A stretch of 64,000 nt of DNA from Fasciolopsis buskii (Eukaryota > Platyhelminthes > Trematoda > Plagiorchiida > Fasciolidae). The position numbers and the translations under genes were made by a program. Positions 11,801 through 23,875 of this stretch are shown here, in pieces. How positions within the stretch are numbered: the stretch's first letter is position 1; the number at the start of each line of letters is the position of its first letter. Under the pieces are notes generated by a model. It was not told the DNA's origin. It made no database searches and worked only from the letters and a program-made list of their open reading frames with translations. The stretch is from contig LUCM01000566.1 in assembly GCA_008360955.1 (NCBI GenBank), forward strand, positions 213,427 to 277,426, read 5' to 3'.

Positions 11801-13335
11801 GAGCCCTAGGGAATAAGAAAATTCAGTAAGTTTAACTCAGTTAACTACACGAGAAGAATCGAAATCCTGCTGAAATACACAATAAACCGCATTTCCTACC
11901 CAAAATTGGGAATCAAATTAATCTTTTCTGTGACGCTAGCAACACCTGCAAGTAGGGATGCAGTTTTCTCTGGCATATTATTTATTCTGGCCCGACACTC
12001 ACAGATTTTGACTTGACTGGTTGAAAAAGGTTTAAATGAAGACATGGGTAACCCTTGAGCATTTATGTGGGATATGTATACGTGTATTGCTGCCTAAGGG
12101 ACCAAATTTACAATGGGATGCTTTACTCGAGTTCCATATGCGTTACAATATTCCACTCTGCGATCGATTAGAATGAACAAAAAGTTAAATTATGGATGCG
12201 GATAGCATTATTTTTTTGATATTGCTTTAGACATCCTCACTAATCCCTTGAACTCAATTATCCTGTACATTTTCAGTTGATTCAGCGACCTTTACCTTCT
12301 CGTCTTCCTTGCAAGATAACATTGCGCAGCTTTCCCAAAAGTCTAGGAATATCAATTTGGTAACCGCCTCTTTCAGTATTAAACACTATGCATCCAGTCC
12401 TTAGATAATTGGGCACCGAAATAATACGGAAGTTTGCCGGCTGTTTCAAAGGGAAACTTGTGGATATTCATATGACGTCCGATAGTGAAATTCGTGAAAC
12501 GCGCCACAAGGTAAATACATAGTAAAACTAAAAGCAGCGCTTTGCGCGCACACCTAAAGTATATTGGGCCATTACCAGTCCATTTTGCTTCGATAGATGA
12601 CAATTTATTTGGTGTTTCTTATCGCCGGCGGTTGGAGTGCTACGGCGAGAATGGATTTGCCGGGCATCACTTTTACTTTTGTCTTGTCTGTTTGTTTACA
12701 CACAAACAGGAGGCTTTCAAAGAAAAATATCAACGATTGGACTTTTTATGGATTAAATTACTGGCAACAATGTGTGCTTGCGCGTGTGCCTGGTCAAATA
12801 CAACACTATTTTTGGAACAAAGAATAATTCTGGGACTGGCGTTCAGATCGATTAAAGGTTAGAAGTGGACTGTCGGGAAGTGATACTTTTTTCACACAGT
12901 GAGCGAGGAAAGAAAAAATGAGCATCAGAATCACCGGAACTTGTTGCCGACGAAAGTATTTTCAGGAAAAGTTTGCACAACATAGGCAAATATTAGAGCT
13001 GTGACCAGTACCAACCTTCAAAGGCAATGAAAGCTCAGATTGATTTGTGAATTGGTCTTTGGTGATGTTCAATCATTCACTATGCGTGCTGAATTAGATG
13101 CCCTTATAACTCAGTAAACAAAGCTGATTTTCAGTTAACTTCCAGATTTAACATTTCAGTAGTGTTTTTTGCACAAAAAGTTCAGCTGGACGAACAATGT
13201 TGTGTTTCTCCTTTGTTACTGGGGAGTTACCGCTAGATGAATGGAAAATCATCCAAAAAATGAGTGTGCAAAACTCACAAAGTCAGTTAAATTCCATTTC
13301 GTATTACAGAACAAAGTTTTTGCAGATTCTAATAG
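8881..13335. other. AT-rich stretch without a recognisable gene
   Basis: Open frames on both strands are of chance length. Around 12540-12860 two frames on one strand and one on the other are open together, which argues against any single one being coding. A small inverted repeat, CTGTTTGT/ACAAACAG, sits near 12690-12711. Confidence 0.6.
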
Positions 13336-13408
13336 CCTAATCCATGGTCTTCTCATGGTCCCCCTGGTATACAAGTGAGCCAGACAACGGCTTCAGTAAG
13401 GCCTCAAG
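13336..13408 (+). CDS. Candidate 73-nt exon, proline-rich
   Basis: After an acceptor ending TCTAATAG, the frame reads PNPWSSHGPPGIQ followed by VSQTTASVRPQ. It ends at a good donor, CAAG|GTATGG, in phase 1. The phase is compatible with the next plus-strand candidate at 23620. A second frame through the same bases is also open, so the call is weak. No domain is recognised. Confidence 0.2.
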
Positions 13409-16400
13409 GTATGGTACATTCTCAGTAGTGTTTTTGGTAGAATTCTATAGTAAAATCTGGGTGCATGGTGTAAGATACATAGGTAAGAAGGAAATAATTA
13501 TTCGAAATATGGGAATATATAGCGCCCATTGATCGCAGCCAGTCTGTTAATACTGATGATTGCAAATGTTTTTGTGTCGCTGGCGTAACCATCCGGGCTT
13601 TCAAAAAAGAATTTGACCGGCCACATGCCGTAGCATTCGTAAAATTCTTTAGCATATGCAACCTTGATTAAAAATGCGGGCATTTTTCCGGTTATGATGA
13701 ATTGATTCGCATCTGATGGAAGAAGTTCATGGCATCCGAACGTGAGTTACCCCAGCAGAATCACTGGATAGCATGCCGGACAAGATGATCAGTTAGCATA
13801 CCGTCTATAAAGAGCTTGAAAATGTATTTTCATCATTGTAAGTATTATCATAATTCTGATTAGAACCGACTACAACAAATTCTAGTGGATTACATTAGTT
13901 TGAATTCGTCCGTGATAACGTGTTAGCTGGACACATCCGGGGTGTTCGCAATTGGGAAAAACCGTGGAAGTCCTTAATTATATTTGTGTATTAGGAATGG
14001 ATTCAATCTGGTGAATGTTATTCTCTCGGATTAGCCCGACCTGTTTATTACAGTTTAACTGAAATAAGACGTTCTTCAAATCCGACTGTTAATGAGATCG
14101 CAAGGCCAGCGGCCGCATTTGATAATGATATGGAAATTGGAATTTATGTTCCAAAATTTCCTCCTCATTCACTTGCATGCCTAAGTGGTGCTTGGCAATC
14201 ACCCACTAGGAATTTGCGCTTAGCGTCGACAGTTCTGAAAATGAAAATATCTCTTACGGTTCGACAGATTTCTTTCCTTCACCGTTCATTTCGACATGGG
14301 CTCAGACGTTCGTTATAAGAATCATTAATCTATACTATTATTCACATTGCAATAATATATGTGGGCAGATTTAAGAAATGTCAAACTAAATTTGTTGGCC
14401 AGTAATATTTTTGTTCGTCCAATTCCATCCACTGAATGTACCAAATAAATTGGAAACCCACAGCGGATTATGTGTGCTATACTGGTTATCGGAATGTGCG
14501 ATAAATTTAATTCATTGATTGAGTCTGATCCGGACAAGGAAAGATGACTTTTTAGGATTCGTTCATCGAATATTGTGGGAGACTACTTTTATTTTCGAAG
14601 TCCAGAAATCATGCAAGAAAACAGGTACTTTTTCCAACGGATCCAACATGCAGCTTCATCGTCCAGTTTACCATAGGATAACTGTATACCTGTTTCATCC
14701 GTGGCAGAATTCATCAGAAGTGCATATCTACTGCGCCCGAGCTGTGACACCAGCCGGGACGAACGACTGTGCTTTAGCCATTGCATTAAACTTGATAATT
14801 CTCAACAGCTATTCGAGCGGCAATACCAAGTTTTACAACGTCCATATCCGTCACTGGATTTTGTAGACAACAAATCCTTAGAAAGATAAGATGAGCGGCT
14901 TCCGGGTGAGGAAGAAGTTATTCGTAGGGGGCAAATCCATTACAGAACTTTCTTTCAAGTGAAATGGCTGAAACATTTGACTCCCATTCTGCTTTTCCGG
15001 GTTGGCATCATGGTGTCTGCGCGATGGGTATACACTGCTGATGATTTCTAGCAAGGATAAAACAGCAGTACAGTGCATCGTTGACTTTCAAAGACACATC
15101 GGTCTTTGATGCTTTACGACAAAGCACATGCGAAATCATATCAAATCCAAACAACACGTATTAATTGTGCAGGGTCAGGTTTTCCATCGAACGTCTTTGA
15201 CGGATTGGAAATAATCTTGAAAAATTCGAATAACGACGGTCATATCTTGTTTTACAATGGGCAGACGATTAAAACCTAGCATTAAATTAGATTGGATCAC
15301 TTATAGAATTGAAAAGATCTATTCGAAAGTTTGCTGGCTCATAGCAAGTAATTTTTTCTGCCTTGAATGACCGGATAAAAGCGTAGAAGATTTCCTGTTC
15401 GAGGATAAACTAAAGATTTTAACAAAAACACTTTAAAATTCCATTGTAAACATACCGCTGATGACAGACCAACCCTCAAGTGCATACTGACAGAAAGAAA
15501 ACAAACATTCTCATCCCATGCATGATGAACAGTTAGTTAACAGCATCGCGTTCGGTCGTGGGCTGGAAAACTTCGAATAAATAGCAAGAACACAAATATT
15601 TTAGTTGTCGTAGGCAGTTTACAGTCAGTTAATTTTGCTTTTCCGAAGTTTGAAGCAAGATGAATGAATGGGCATTCGATTGTCACGGGCAGAGGTGGGA
15701 AACAACTTTTGACAATGCATTCAAAATATCGAAAACGAATGACTCCCAAATTTCATCACAACATGTTGATGAGTTTCATAGGTTGCATGGTAAGATCTCG
15801 TTATACTGCCAATAGGGCTTTTTCTGCAGTATAGACGAGTGAAAGATCAGCAAATGTTCTCACTATAGTTTCTATTCTTTTCACAAACGCAAACATAATG
15901 TATTTATTGTCATCAGCTCAATGAATAGTGCTTGTGTGTTTTTAACGGCAAGCAGCTGTGAGTTGACCGACTAGCAAACTTTCTCGCTTTCCCGGCTTGG
16001 AGTGCTTTTGGCGCAGACAAACCAGTTGACTGTGTTTGTTTACCTGTGACCCATGGATCTCTTTATACAGATAATCCGGGGTTCTCTAGCGAGAGTAGGT
16101 AATCACAATTGGTCGTCCGTTTGAGATGGGGGGACGCAGCAACGAGGATAACTTCTCAAATCCCACAACAGGTTGTCTTACACTATGTATCTGTATACTT
16201 CTGATCGATTTATTGGTGATCACTATTCAGCCAATTATTACAAATGAACTGCAGAGTTGTCATATTGTTAGCATCAGTAGTGTCGTTCATCCACTTGACT
16301 GTAGACAATGAGCAGCATCCAAAATATTAAACCAAGTCCTTAATTTTGAAACTCGTATTTCCGCCACCTTATAACTATGCGTCAGTTTAATGCAGTATGT

Positions 16401-19216
16401 TTAAATAAAGGTTTGCTTTCAAAAGGCTCAGCATCATAGCCACGAATTCAATGACAGTAACGCGAGTGTGTAACTATAGACGAGGATTTTGGAGATTTCT
16501 CTTGCAGAAGTCAAGTGAGAAAAAGTAGGGCATTGGAAGCCTTCGAATGGGAAACGAAAATGGTCATCATCAAACAGTTACAAGGTCCGCACAATATTTG
16601 TATACAAAAAGATTTGGTTCCGTAAAGTATGACTCATTTTCTATTTAGTTGAAAGTGCCTTCTGTTGCTTAAGAGGTGATTTTCGTGCGCTTTATCAAAC
16701 AGAATTTCTTACTTTTTTACCTGGCAGTCAGTTGGTATTTGACAATTTATGCCTTAGTCGGTAAGAAGATAAATTAGTTCACCTGATGTTTCAAAGTTAA
16801 GTATCCCAGTGATAAGCTTCCGCCTTAGCAACCAGTTCCAATAATCTACCCTCTACCGTGGTTTGGAGTGATTGGAGCAGAATGCTGACAAGCCCGAACT
16901 GCTTTTTTCTTGACAGAAACTTCGATGATTTGGTCAAATCGGCAGACATTCTTATAACTATCCATGTAAAACATTTTTGGTGTATTTTGCTCCGTAGTAT
17001 TTGTCCATGCTTGCCTACACGGTGTTCAGTAGGCACAAATAGATCGAGAAACTGCGACGTGCACAACGGCCTTCAGTCAAGCAAAGAAATTCTCTAAGTT
17101 TTCCTAAAATGTTACTCTCATCTTCACCTTCATTCCTATCACGAATACATTTTTCATCTTTCCATAGCCGAAGTGACTTGCTGCGTTCGCTAATAAACTC
17201 TAGGTTGCTGTTCAACAATAATCTTGGTAGGCAAACAAAGAATTTGTTAACCATCTCCCAAATCGGGTATTCCAGCAACATTTCGTATTTTGAAACTGCG
17301 TTTTCACATCCATGCACTGGATATTTTTAGCAAAATTTTCAATTCTGTGATTGGAAGTGGTGCAGAGGTTTTTAAAATAGAAAAAACCAAACCAACATTA
17401 GTCTAACTGTTTTCGAACAATCACGGTTTTGAAGCATTTTGGGCAATTAAAATTCCACACCAGTTTCAGTTAAATTTGGAATTTGCTGTTGCTCGATTTC
17501 CGAAATTTATCAGCTACTTTCAAGGTGAGTTTGTGAATGTGTGTGCAAACGCAAATTTATACCTGTTTTGAACATCATTTTCTTGCCTAAAGAGGGAAGC
17601 AATAAAGCGAACAGTTTTCTTTTCGACTAGTTGGTTGGCTGAACTGGACCCAAAAAACAAATCTTATGAAAGAAAAGATACATAAAATTTCATATGGGAG
17701 ATAAAATTCATAAAAAGAACGCTGATTGTACCCTTGTGTTATTCCGCTATCAGTACTGATTCCTACAATGCATCACGAAGGATTCATCTGCTCCTGGTGA
17801 TAATTCAGACTAATTTTATTTCTTTTTGATCAGCGATGAGCCATTGATCATCGTATCATCTCGAATACCGGCATAGAAAATGAACCATTATATCAATGGA
17901 CTTAGCTAGAATGAATACCCTTTTCTCTTGGATGGTTGCTCACCAGTTGAGGTAAGTAAAGTCTGTGTGACTATAACCGAAAATCTGTCCATACTCACAA
18001 TTCAATCGATAAAACTCATTTTGGCGGAAAACAACGTGACCGAATATCTAGAATGAATTGATCATTATTCATATGGTTAGAGTCGGGGTGGAACTTTGTA
18101 CTGCTTGTCTGGGGATCAGAAAACAATTTTGAAATGAAAAGAAAACCGTTATCCACAAGGCGGTCGCTATCTTTTTAAGTGCAATGTGAAAACAAAACTC
18201 CAAACAAGAAGTTTAATGTTCAGCCTTGCTTGTGGTGCTTGCAAACAACCGTTTTGTTGTTTGTCCGGTTATGTTGTTAGGCTGCATATACGAACTTATT
18301 GTACGAACTTTCAATTTTTTTGTGTTTCCGCAATCGCAACACATGTGTTCACCTTTGTTTGGGTTTAGCATTTGGAAACTGACACTTTTGAGAGCTATAT
18401 ATTCCCTGCATAAACCACGACTAAAACTGGATGTCAGTTATTCAAACAGCTTAAATATGCATCGGAATATTTACTTTTGTTTTGAATTGGTACTTGCGAC
18501 GAAGTCATAAACAAATGTTTCCAGCTGATGATGTCATCTTGATAATCATGTGACATGGGTAATCACAATGTAGCGTCCATTCATTCTATACTTTTCCCGT
18601 GCAATACACATAGTTAACCATGTCACGCATGAAGGCAGGCAAATATCCTCCGTTCCCTTGACATAAGTGGCGTACTTCTATATTTTGGTGGAAGAAAATG
18701 TAATTTGACAGTGTAGTTCAATCAGCAACGTTTGCGTATTTCTCCTCTTCCAAATTGACCGGTATTGAGCTTCGTCCGTGGACTCAGTGAATCTCAGGCT
18801 AGGACGGTCAGAAGGAGACCCACGGATGTATTATAACGTTCGTTTCTTCCGCTTTCATGCATGAACGAGTTCTTTAAAAGAAAACGTCACAATTTTAGCG
18901 TCAGACCTTACCGTAAACTTTAATGGACATGAAAATGATTTTATGTCGAATACTTTGCTTAAGATTTGTCATATGGCATAGTAATCCGATTTTATTTAGT
19001 TGTTTATTGAAATCAAACATAATAGGTTTGACCAGAGATTCTAACTAAAATATAAGCTTATGGGATTGAGAAGGCTGCCACAAATACCACTGGTGCTTTT
19101 CGGTGTGTCTTTTCTCGGCGAGCCGATCAACCCACGGCAATGAGTTCCTAAATCATGTGATGACAAAACAACTTAGCGCTCCTTTCCAGTCGCCGGTGCT
19201 GTTTATCTGAATGTTC
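13409..19216. other. Stretch without a supported gene
   Basis: Nothing here has family resemblance. A minus-strand open region at 17015-17317 encodes a charged, acidic peptide (for example LRLWKDEKCIRDRNEGEDE) but has no convincing donor. Open frames at 14519-14889 overlap in three readings, so none is preferred. A paired element at 18773-18828 is listed separately. Confidence 0.5.
18773..18828. other. Potential 9-bp stem with 38-base loop
   Basis: CGTCCGTGG at 18773-18781 can pair with CCACGGATG at 18820-18828, with one G-T wobble. The loop is GC-richer than its surroundings. It could be a fold in a transcript or chance. Confidence 0.3.
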
Positions 19217-19531
19217 TTATCTGCTGAATAATATCATCCCTTTCTTTTCATTGTTTATCACTAAAAGCTCAATTGATGAGGTTTTGTCGTCTGGTGGTAC
19301 AATTTTTTGCATCCCTCGCTTCACGATTCCTATCCTCCTCTTTACATAAGTTGCCACCTTCCAACCATAGTGGATGGTAGCGTTTATCTGGGATCGGGGA
19401 TCTTGTCCTTTTGGGACGAAGTCCTGCGGTATCGCCAGTAATTTATGATTATGCCCATTTGCCGATGTGAATTTTTGCAGCATCCATCCAGTGAGATTTC
19501 GAAGATTTGGGTGTACCGCTACCTTGGTCAC
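19217..19531 (-). CDS. Open frame of 104 codons, possible terminal exon
   Basis: The minus-strand frame encodes a basic peptide with segments such as HPNLRNLTGWMLQKF and GWKVATYVKRRIGIVKRG, and ends in TAA at 19217. AATAAA hexamers lie about 200 bases further on along this strand, near 18990-19010. The length alone is not significant at this base composition, and no good splice acceptor is obvious at its start. I do not recognise a family. It could be a terminal exon, a decayed mobile-element fragment or chance. Confidence 0.2.
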   Translation of the reverse strand: MTKVAVHPNLRNLTGWMLQKFTSANGHNHKLLAIPQDFVPKGQDPRSQINATIHYGWKVATYVKRRIGIVKRGMQKIVPPDDKTSSIELLVINNEKKGMILFSR

Positions 19532-22500
19532 ATGACCATATTGTTAGAATGGTGGCGTGAGAACTGAGCCATCTTCAGCAGCAAGCACACTAGAACGCAA
19601 TGATGGAAACAAAGTAAGTTTAATTATTCCACTCCACAGGGACATTAAGACTGACAACTTCCGCCACAAAATTTGACAAATCTAAAACAGCATCAAATAA
19701 AATTTGCCTTCCTCAGATCGGTAAAGGATGAAGACAAATATGCATCATTTGGAAGAATCGAAAATTTATCATTGTTAAACAAGGCAGGTGTGCTACGAGT
19801 GGTTGTTTTCAGATGCAGCAGGCAGCGCTATAACTGGTGATGCAAATGCATTGAACAAATAACACGGCCGGGATTATTCGTTCTACAGAGACGAAAGCAC
19901 AAGCAACATAAACCACATTCAGCTTCAATAAAGCATCTGTGGCCGAAGAAAATTTTCTAATTCGTGAAGTAAAACTGCACAAATTGTTTCCGGGGAAGAC
20001 AAACAAAAGTGATCATGTATGATACTTCTACACTTTATTTGTATTTTTACATCAAGAAGAAATTCATTACGGAGTTTTAGTATCAAAACAGTTCAGAGTA
20101 TCTGGCAACCAGATAAAAGGTGGTTACCTGAATTACCAAACACGACTAAGTTTGGAAATATGGTAAAAATGTTACAGATTTGAAATTTCGCATAGAAGAG
20201 AGAAAATTTCATTTCAAAGAAAACCTGTTCATTTGTTCGACTACGGACGGAAATCGGAAAAGTGGAGCCGTCTGCGACAATAAAAAATGCGTTGGGAACC
20301 AAGCAAATGGAACCGATGCTAAATTCGGCGTGAAATGGAACCGACAGTCTAGTCTGCATTTGTGCTCATTTGGATCCCATTAACCATCTTTTTGAATGCC
20401 CTAGTAACGCTCGTGCCAACATACACATATGCAACCACGCACACGCACGCACACACATACATACATACAAGCACATCCACATAGAATATTTTGTGACTTC
20501 CTGGTTATTATCCCAGTAAGCAAAATTATTTACTTAGCCTAAAGGTTAAATCTATTAAACAATTAGGTTATACTCTGGTTGGTGAAATAAGGAACAGAAC
20601 AACTTTTTAAAGCTTAGAAGAAATCAAAATGTGTACTAGTTTGAGTACGTTGCCATAGTATTTGGGACATAATGATTTACGTGACCGGTGATTTTGAGCA
20701 AACGGAAATTTGGTTCTGGGTTACACCTGATCAGTGGAAATGACGAGCGGGTACGCGGTCGCGGTCTCTTTTATGTGAGCTGCAAAATTAACAGGTACAT
20801 CTTAAAAGGATTATTGGATTCGCCAGCTTCGTTTTGCGAATAGTCGAGGGAGGCCGGTCTTTATGACTCTTTAGATATCCATGCTACCTAGGGAATTACT
20901 TGGTCAATACACCACGCAGACTGTCGATAGAAAACCCCAGTTTCGATGAATAAAAGATATCTAGAGTCATGAAATAGTTGTTGTTTTCTCTAATAAAACG
21001 GTGGATTTTAATTAATTTTCAAGGTTCGCAACTATCCGTTTTCTAACTAGAAGTAATGACCGACCCGTGGAACATCGATGGAAAGTATCCGATAACGGTT
21101 AAACAAAAGTGACTTGCAACAGAGACGATCAATTTTCTAGTCCAACAGCTAATTGAATACCGATAAAGTGATACTTTCATGACCAAGAAATTTTAAAATA
21201 TTACATTTGCGAATTCCATTTATGTCTTCTATTTTTGCACAAACAAGTATGATATGTGCACATATTTAGATGGGAATTTTAAAGGTTTCCAATGAAGAAT
21301 TCAAAATCCAAAGATTTCGAAGAAGCCCAGAAAACAATTCACTCGGTTGAAGTTACAAAATGTCGCCGAGTTCGTAGTGCCCAGCGATTAGGCAAAAATG
21401 TCATACTCGAAGTAATCTTTTCTCCATCTAACAGTGTTGTGCTAAACCATGAATATGTATTTATCTGGTGAAAATGGGCATGTAATCTTGCCAACTATCA
21501 CGTGTAATTCGAGACATGGATTTCGTTTGTCTGTAGCAAGGCTGCAACACAGTTAGGTTGACTTCAGTAAGTATTTCATGTCTGGATAACATTGGCAAGT
21601 TCAGCGACGTGATGGTGAACAAACCGCAACAAATACAATGGAGTGAGACGGGGAGCCCTGAAATGGGCCGTCATCAGGAGGCTTCGCAAAGGTTTGGGGA
21701 GGAAACTTGAATCAAGGCAATGCACAAAGTCACAGGAAAACGGGTTTTGTAGGACTGGCACGCTCTATATAGAATATTTTTTCTTCGTTCATCTTCTATT
21801 CATGCTACATCTTAAATATATTGCCACCGAAATTATTGTCGACTTAGTAAAACAAAATAATTACAACAAAAATGAGCGTCTCCCAGATTTGGTTTATTTT
21901 CAGTGCTATCTGGTTCTATAAATTACTGTAATGCAGAACTGATTTTTATGTGAGAAATGTTGATTTTTGCAAAATGAATAATCCATTTAAAATGGTTTCA
22001 CTGATCAGTGATCAATCACCGTGTGTTTTTCAAATTTTTCATCTTACGAAGTCAACTATCGCAAGATTTGTGTACTTCTGCCAGCAACCGATAACCGTGC
22101 AAAACTAACTGCGAATTTGTCACATCAGGTGAATGAACTACAAAAGCCACGATGTTCGACTGACAATCTCAAGTGCTGTGGTCAAATTCCAGGTCAGCCT
22201 TAATGCATCCGCACTGTCGGCAAGTTTCAATGAAGCCGAAACAGGCGGTCAGTGGTATAGTGTCAGTTCAGTCTGTTTATAAAAACTCATAAACTGCGCC
22301 CTGACGTCACACCCTCGGAAATCTGATTGACATTTTTCTTGTCCTTTCACACCGATTCGCGATCTTTCCACTTTTCCTGTCACGCTGAACTCAATGTTGC
22401 TTAATCTTTCATCTACCATTCGTCCTTGCGTGTATCGTATCAGATGCGGTTAGAATTCCAAGTGGGTCAAATTAGTGATGTGCACCCAACGTTTTCCTTC

Positions 22501-23619
22501 CTTTATTTTAAGTTTGCGTCATTCCCATCTCCACCGGGATCCGTGTTTTTTAAAAGCTCATATTTTTGCTTGGATTGTTTGCATTCACAATGATCGTTCC
22601 TTGAGGTAACCAAAATGTACGCCTTCGTTTCCATTAGCTTGGGAATCCGTTGCTAAACTCACGAATAACTCATTTATTGAAATAGAGTTTTTCACTTATG
22701 GTTTCTTAATGATTTACTAAAGTTGACATCACTGGATGAACAACTTTCTGGTAAAATTCTATCGCAACTAATCCCTTATTGTTCTGTCATTTGTGCAATG
22801 TGCTACTGCAAAAATGATTGCTATGCTCCTGTATTATCTTTACGGATTTTGCCATCGTTGTTCAACATTTTCTTACCGTTTCTTACCCGTCTCAGCATCC
22901 CTCCTGCATGCCTGATTCAAAATGATGCGACAAATTCCGCTTTTTGTCCTACGGCTTCAGTGATATCATCCAACTTTTACTCTCATTAAGGCACAGATTC
23001 TCATGTTTTGGACAAGTTATCATCAATAACATTTGCAGAACTCCACAAAATCCACAGAACCCACAAAACGCATTTATTATTCACCTTTAATCGTTTGTTG
23101 TTATCATCGAACCTATTCCCGATGAGAATTATAACATCAAAACTATTCTACCCAACTCTGAACCTTCTCGACATCTGCTTTATTTTGACCAATGGTGTCT
23201 CTCAGATAGATCACATCCTGACCAAAATGTTGAATGTTGGTTGCAATCATTGATACACAAAAATAAGTTTATTTAATTGCACGTATGTGCGCATTTAAAA
23301 TCAGACATGGCATCAACCGACCTACGACGGTAAAAACGGTTGTAATTGAAATGTAGACAGCAAAGTGATCCGTACATATTGTGATTTTATTTTTTCCTTC
23401 TCTTTTTGCTCTTCTTAAACGCGATTTGATGCGGAGTTCTCGGCATTCAATCGTCTGACTCAAATTATGAGTCATTTTTCTCAGTACCTTCAACCAGCAA
23501 CAATTCTCATCTTTTGGGTTTCAACCAAAGAACAGAAAGCTTCAGGCAAAGCTAAAGCTGGGGCTAACATCGTTATAGTCGTATCCTTATCACCACACCC
23601 CATTTCACTCCTTGACCAG
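19532..23619. other. Stretch without a recognisable gene
   Basis: It contains a CA/CATA simple repeat at 20420-20483. The remaining open frames are short and overlap on both strands. Nothing else is visible. Confidence 0.6.
20420..20483. repeat. Imperfect CA / CATA simple repeat
   Basis: A run of CACG, CACA and CATA units, decayed at both ends. This is a typical eukaryotic microsatellite. Confidence 0.85.
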
Positions 23620-23875
23620 TAAGTGTTAAGATTGCCGGGAGAAGCAAAAGTAAAACCTATCCAAAAGCGACTGTCGTTGTCGAAGGATTGCCATTAGCTT
23701 CTCAAACACGAAAACACACCCGGCAGTTTAATTCGGAAACCACCAAGTATTTTTTATACGAACCGGTCAATTATGGCATTCGCAAAATCATCGTGGACCC
23801 TGGTAATGTACATTCACTCAGTGACGGAAAGGCGGATGTAACGGAGATGTTCAACTTCCGGCAGGTCCGAGAAAG
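23620..23875 (+). CDS. Candidate 256-nt exon, beta-rich domain
   Basis: A pyrimidine-rich acceptor ending GACCAG and a good donor, GAAAG|GTAATC, bracket an 84-codon open frame (phase 1 in, phase 2 out). The frame is closed by a TGA just upstream of the acceptor, so the exon cannot extend further 5'. The peptide has alternating hydrophobic stretches such as YPKATVVVEGLPL, KYFLYEPVNYGIRKIIVDPG and ADVTEMFNFRQVRE, which suggests an extracellular or lumenal beta-sandwich module. I considered transthyretin-like and NOMO-type modules but cannot show membership. It may belong to the same plus-strand gene as the LamG exons about 29 kb away, or to another gene. Confidence 0.35.

Noticed and set aside
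12379..12862. Overlapping open frames of about 75-106 codons on both strands
   Set aside because: Frames on opposite strands and two frames on one strand are open together; no family resemblance or splice support.
14519..14889. Open plus-strand frames with cysteines, including CDTSRDERLCFSHCIKLD
   Set aside because: Three overlapping frames are open at once and no good donor follows, so chance is the simpler reading.
17015..17317. 100-codon acidic minus-strand frame
   Set aside because: An acceptor-like AG precedes it but no plausible donor, stop plus poly-A context or domain was found.
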